From an uncultured Bacilli bacterium (GTDB taxonomy: Bacteria > Bacillota_I > Bacilli_A > RF39 > UBA660): DNA of 15,604 nucleotides. A program made the position numbers and the translations under genes. The stretch covers positions 1 to 15,604 of the forward strand of contig CANRGI010000011.1 in the NCBI GenBank assembly GCA_947630095.1. Direction: 5' to 3'. Positions within the stretch are counted from its first letter, which is position 1. Every line of letters begins with the position of its first letter. Shown here piece by piece: positions 14,231 through 15,604 of the stretch. Below the pieces are notes generated by a model. It ran no database searches. It was given only the letters and a program-made list of their open reading frames with translations, and was not told the DNA's origin.

Positions 14231-14866
14231 ATGGGGAAAATATGCTTGTTTGATGGAATTAGTGAGGGGGAACTTAAAAAGATTTTTAAGTGCTTTTCTA
14301 CACAGGTTATACATTATAAAAAAGATACTACTGTTATATCTAATATGGTTAAGAATAATTTGATGGGGGTTATTATAAAGGGAAAAGCGTATCTTGTTAA
14401 GTACGATTTAAATGGGGAAAGGACTATACTTGAAAATATATATGAAGGAGAATTTTTTGGGGGTATGTTTCAAACAGATTCATTTAATGAACTAGTTGTA
14501 GTAACTGCTGAAGAAAGCGATATTGTGCTTTTTGATTTTGATTATGTAACTAAGAAGTGCTCTAAGAATTGCTTATGTCATACTATGCTAATAAACAATA
14601 TGATTGGGTCTATGGTTCAAAATATGAAAAGGCAAAATGAAAGAATTGATATTTTGACAAAGAAGACGACTAGAGATAAGTTACTTGAGTATTTTGATAC
14701 TGAGGCTAAAAAAAAGGGAGCGAAAGTTTTTGTGATGCCTATGTCTTATACTGATTTGGCTGATTATTTTGGGGTTGATAGAAGTGCTTTAATGAGGGAG
14801 ATAAAATATCTAAAAGACGATGGACTTATTGAAACTAATAAGAAAAAGATAACTTTGCTTTACTGA
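14231..14866 (+). CDS. Crp/Fnr-family transcriptional regulator
   Basis: This 211-residue protein is close to the usual family length. Residues about 5-105 form the cyclic-nucleotide-binding-like beta barrel (GVIIKGKAYLVKYD, ENIYEGEFFGGMF). A long dimerisation helix follows (about 117-140). Residues about 147-211 are the winged helix with the recognition segment SYTDLADYFGVDRSALMREI. The RExAR-type cAMP-contact motif is not seen. Between barrel and helix lies KKCSKNCLCH (Cys110, 114, 116), a cluster seen in many clostridial family members that may bind a metal or Fe-S centre or sense redox. That role is inference. It is divergently transcribed from the nrdD-like/dut operon across 112 bases, so regulation of that operon is plausible. 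The ribosome site is GGTGAG. Confidence 0.88.
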   Translation: MGKICLFDGISEGELKKIFKCFSTQVIHYKKDTTVISNMVKNNLMGVIIKGKAYLVKYDLNGERTILENIYEGEFFGGMFQTDSFNELVVVTAEESDIVLFDFDYVTKKCSKNCLCHTMLINNMIGSMVQNMKRQNERIDILTKKTTRDKLLEYFDTEAKKKGAKVFVMPMSYTDLADYFGVDRSALMREIKYLKDDGLIETNKKKITLLY

Positions 14867-14875
14867 GGTGCGAGT

Positions 14876-14905
14876 TAAAAAAAGAAATAACATTTTAGTT
14901 ATCTC
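14876..14905 (-). terminator. Rho-independent terminator after the 14914-15414 gene
   Basis: On the minus strand GAGATAAC pairs with GTTATTTC (8 bp, one G-T pair, loop of 6) and is followed by seven T residues (A run 14877-14883 on the plus strand). It lies directly after the stop codon at 14914. Confidence 0.8.
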
Positions 14906-14913
14906 AAAAAATT

Positions 14914-15414
14914 TTATTCTAACTCATAAGTTTCGTTTAAAAGGGCTACGTCAACTACGTATATGACACCTTTTGTGTTGTTAATCACTTCTACTGCTTC
15001 GCCATTTTTTACATATATAAGCAAAGGGGCATCTTCAAATGTGATGTTAGGAAATGTGTCTTTAAGTATTTTTTCGTATTCGTCTTGTTGCTCGCTTATA
15101 TTTACATAAAGCATCTTGTCTACTATGTCGTGGTCTTTTAAATATTTTAGTATGTCTTTTTCTGCTTTATATATTTTGTCATTTTGGGTGTAACTCACGT
15201 ACAACATTATCTCGTTTTGCTCGGCAATGGTTGTTTTGATTTCTTCTGGAAGGACCTCCTCTACTACGCCACTTAAAGGACTAACTTTCAATTTGTCGTC
15301 TTGATATGCTTTTACCCAGGCACTTATATAAAATGTCAATATAACTGTTATGATTACAATTATTATAAGTATTACATAATTTTTTGATGGTATTTTTCTT
15401 TTTGGATTTTCCAT
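14914..15414 (-). CDS. Membrane-anchored thioredoxin-fold-like protein without CXXC
   Basis: I place the start at the ATG at 15414 (166 residues), with AGGTG six bases ahead of it. A GTG at 15423 in the same frame falls inside that ribosome site. The protein has a basic N-terminus (NPKRKIPSKN), a TM segment (about 12-32) and an exported domain. That domain has a thioredoxin-like order: strand (EIMLYVSYTQND), helix (KAEKDILKYLKDHD), strand (DKMLYVNIS), then PLLIYVKNGEAVEVI, which resembles the cis-Pro strand and hairpin. The active site has no cysteines; the whole chain is Cys-free. A redox role is therefore unlikely, and a binding or structural role is more so. The gene stands alone, with its own promoter (-35 TTGAAA, -10 TAGAAT) and terminator. 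The fold assignment is by pattern only. Confidence 0.72.
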   Translation of the reverse strand: MENPKRKIPSKNYVILIIIVIITVILTFYISAWVKAYQDDKLKVSPLSGVVEEVLPEEIKTTIAEQNEIMLYVSYTQNDKIYKAEKDILKYLKDHDIVDKMLYVNISEQQDEYEKILKDTFPNITFEDAPLLIYVKNGEAVEVINNTKGVIYVVDVALLNETYELE

Positions 15415-15434
15415 TATTATCACCTACTACTATT

Positions 15435-15463
15435 ATTCTAGCATAATACTTTAATATTTTCAA
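15435..15463 (-). promoter_or_regulatory. Promoter of the thioredoxin-fold-like gene
   Basis: The minus strand has TTGAAA (15463-15458), a 17-base spacer, and TAGAAT (15440-15435) preceded by TGC, an extended -10 form. It is 21 bases upstream of the ATG at 15414. Confidence 0.75.
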
Positions 15464-15506
15464 ACTTTGTAAGTTAAATTTTATATTAAAATTTTCATTA
15501 TAGTAC

Positions 15507-15535
15507 TTGACATTTTGAATACATTTTAGTAGAAT
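15507..15535 (+). promoter_or_regulatory. Promoter of the tRNA-Gly gene
   Basis: A perfect -35 box TTGACA (15507-15512) and TAGAAT (15530-15535) are separated by 17 bases and lie 21 bases upstream of the tRNA. This is the best promoter match in the window, as expected for a stable RNA gene. Confidence 0.85.
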
Positions 15536-15555
15536 TAATATTGTTGTTGAGATGT

Positions 15556-15604
15556 GCAGGTGTAGTTTAATGGTAGAACTTCAGCCTTCCAAGCTGCTAA
15601 CGGG
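15556..15604 (+). tRNA. tRNA-Gly (anticodon TCC), cut by the right edge
   Basis: The 5' acceptor strand GCAGGTG is followed by TA, a D-arm (GTTTAATGGTAGAAC) and an anticodon arm with loop CTTCCAA between CAGC and GCTG, giving anticodon TCC at 15588-15590. This matches the layout of tRNA-Gly(UCC) in Bacillota. The variable loop is just begun; the T-arm and 3' acceptor strand lie beyond the window. Confidence 0.9.

Overview
The window is strongly A+T-rich. It has Gram-positive style Shine-Dalgarno sites (AGGAGG types), sigma-A-like promoters with 17-base spacers, short rho-independent terminators, and a class B sortase with sorting-signal proteins. This suggests a low-GC walled member of the Bacillota (Bacilli/Mollicutes-related gut anaerobe type). 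The anaerobic-type ribonucleotide reductase homologue fits an anaerobe. The lineage is inferred from protein style and composition, not from a marker gene. The standard genetic code appears to be used.

Region 1 (1-7186, all minus strand) is a surface or secretion locus in three transcription units, each with its own promoter. The first unit to be read (7186 down to 2148) encodes a signal-peptide/single-TM protein, then a secreted adhesin-like protein and a small pilin-like membrane protein. The adhesin has a thioester-like N-terminal domain and a very large cysteine-rich part, split by a +1 frameshift at about 5883-5903. The second unit (2073-1408) encodes a paralogue of the first TM protein. 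The third (1289 to beyond the left edge) encodes a CpaB/RcpC-type SAF-domain protein and a CpaF/TadA-type secretion ATPase that runs off the window. Together these look like a Tad-like pilus or secretion apparatus with a large extracellular adhesin.

Region 2 (7312-11576) is a sortase and its likely substrates. A class B sortase with an unusual ~260-residue cytoplasmic N-terminal domain is encoded on the minus strand. Divergent from it are two tandem paralogous von Willebrand A-like surface proteins, each ending in NPKTG, a hydrophobic segment and a basic tail. The first copy is broken by a 16-base net deletion relative to the second.

Region 3 (11665-14866) is nucleotide metabolism. An nrdD-dut operon on the minus strand diverges from a Crp/Fnr-family regulator gene. 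The NrdD homologue keeps the ATP cone and most of the barrel, but both catalytic cysteine positions read serine and the C-terminal zinc/glycyl-radical domain is absent. This is the most surprising observation here.

Region 4 (14877-15604) holds a membrane-anchored thioredoxin-fold-like protein without CXXC (minus) and, divergently, the start of a tRNA-Gly(TCC) gene cut by the right edge. No gene-free stretch exceeds 300 bases; each gap holds promoters and/or terminators, listed separately.
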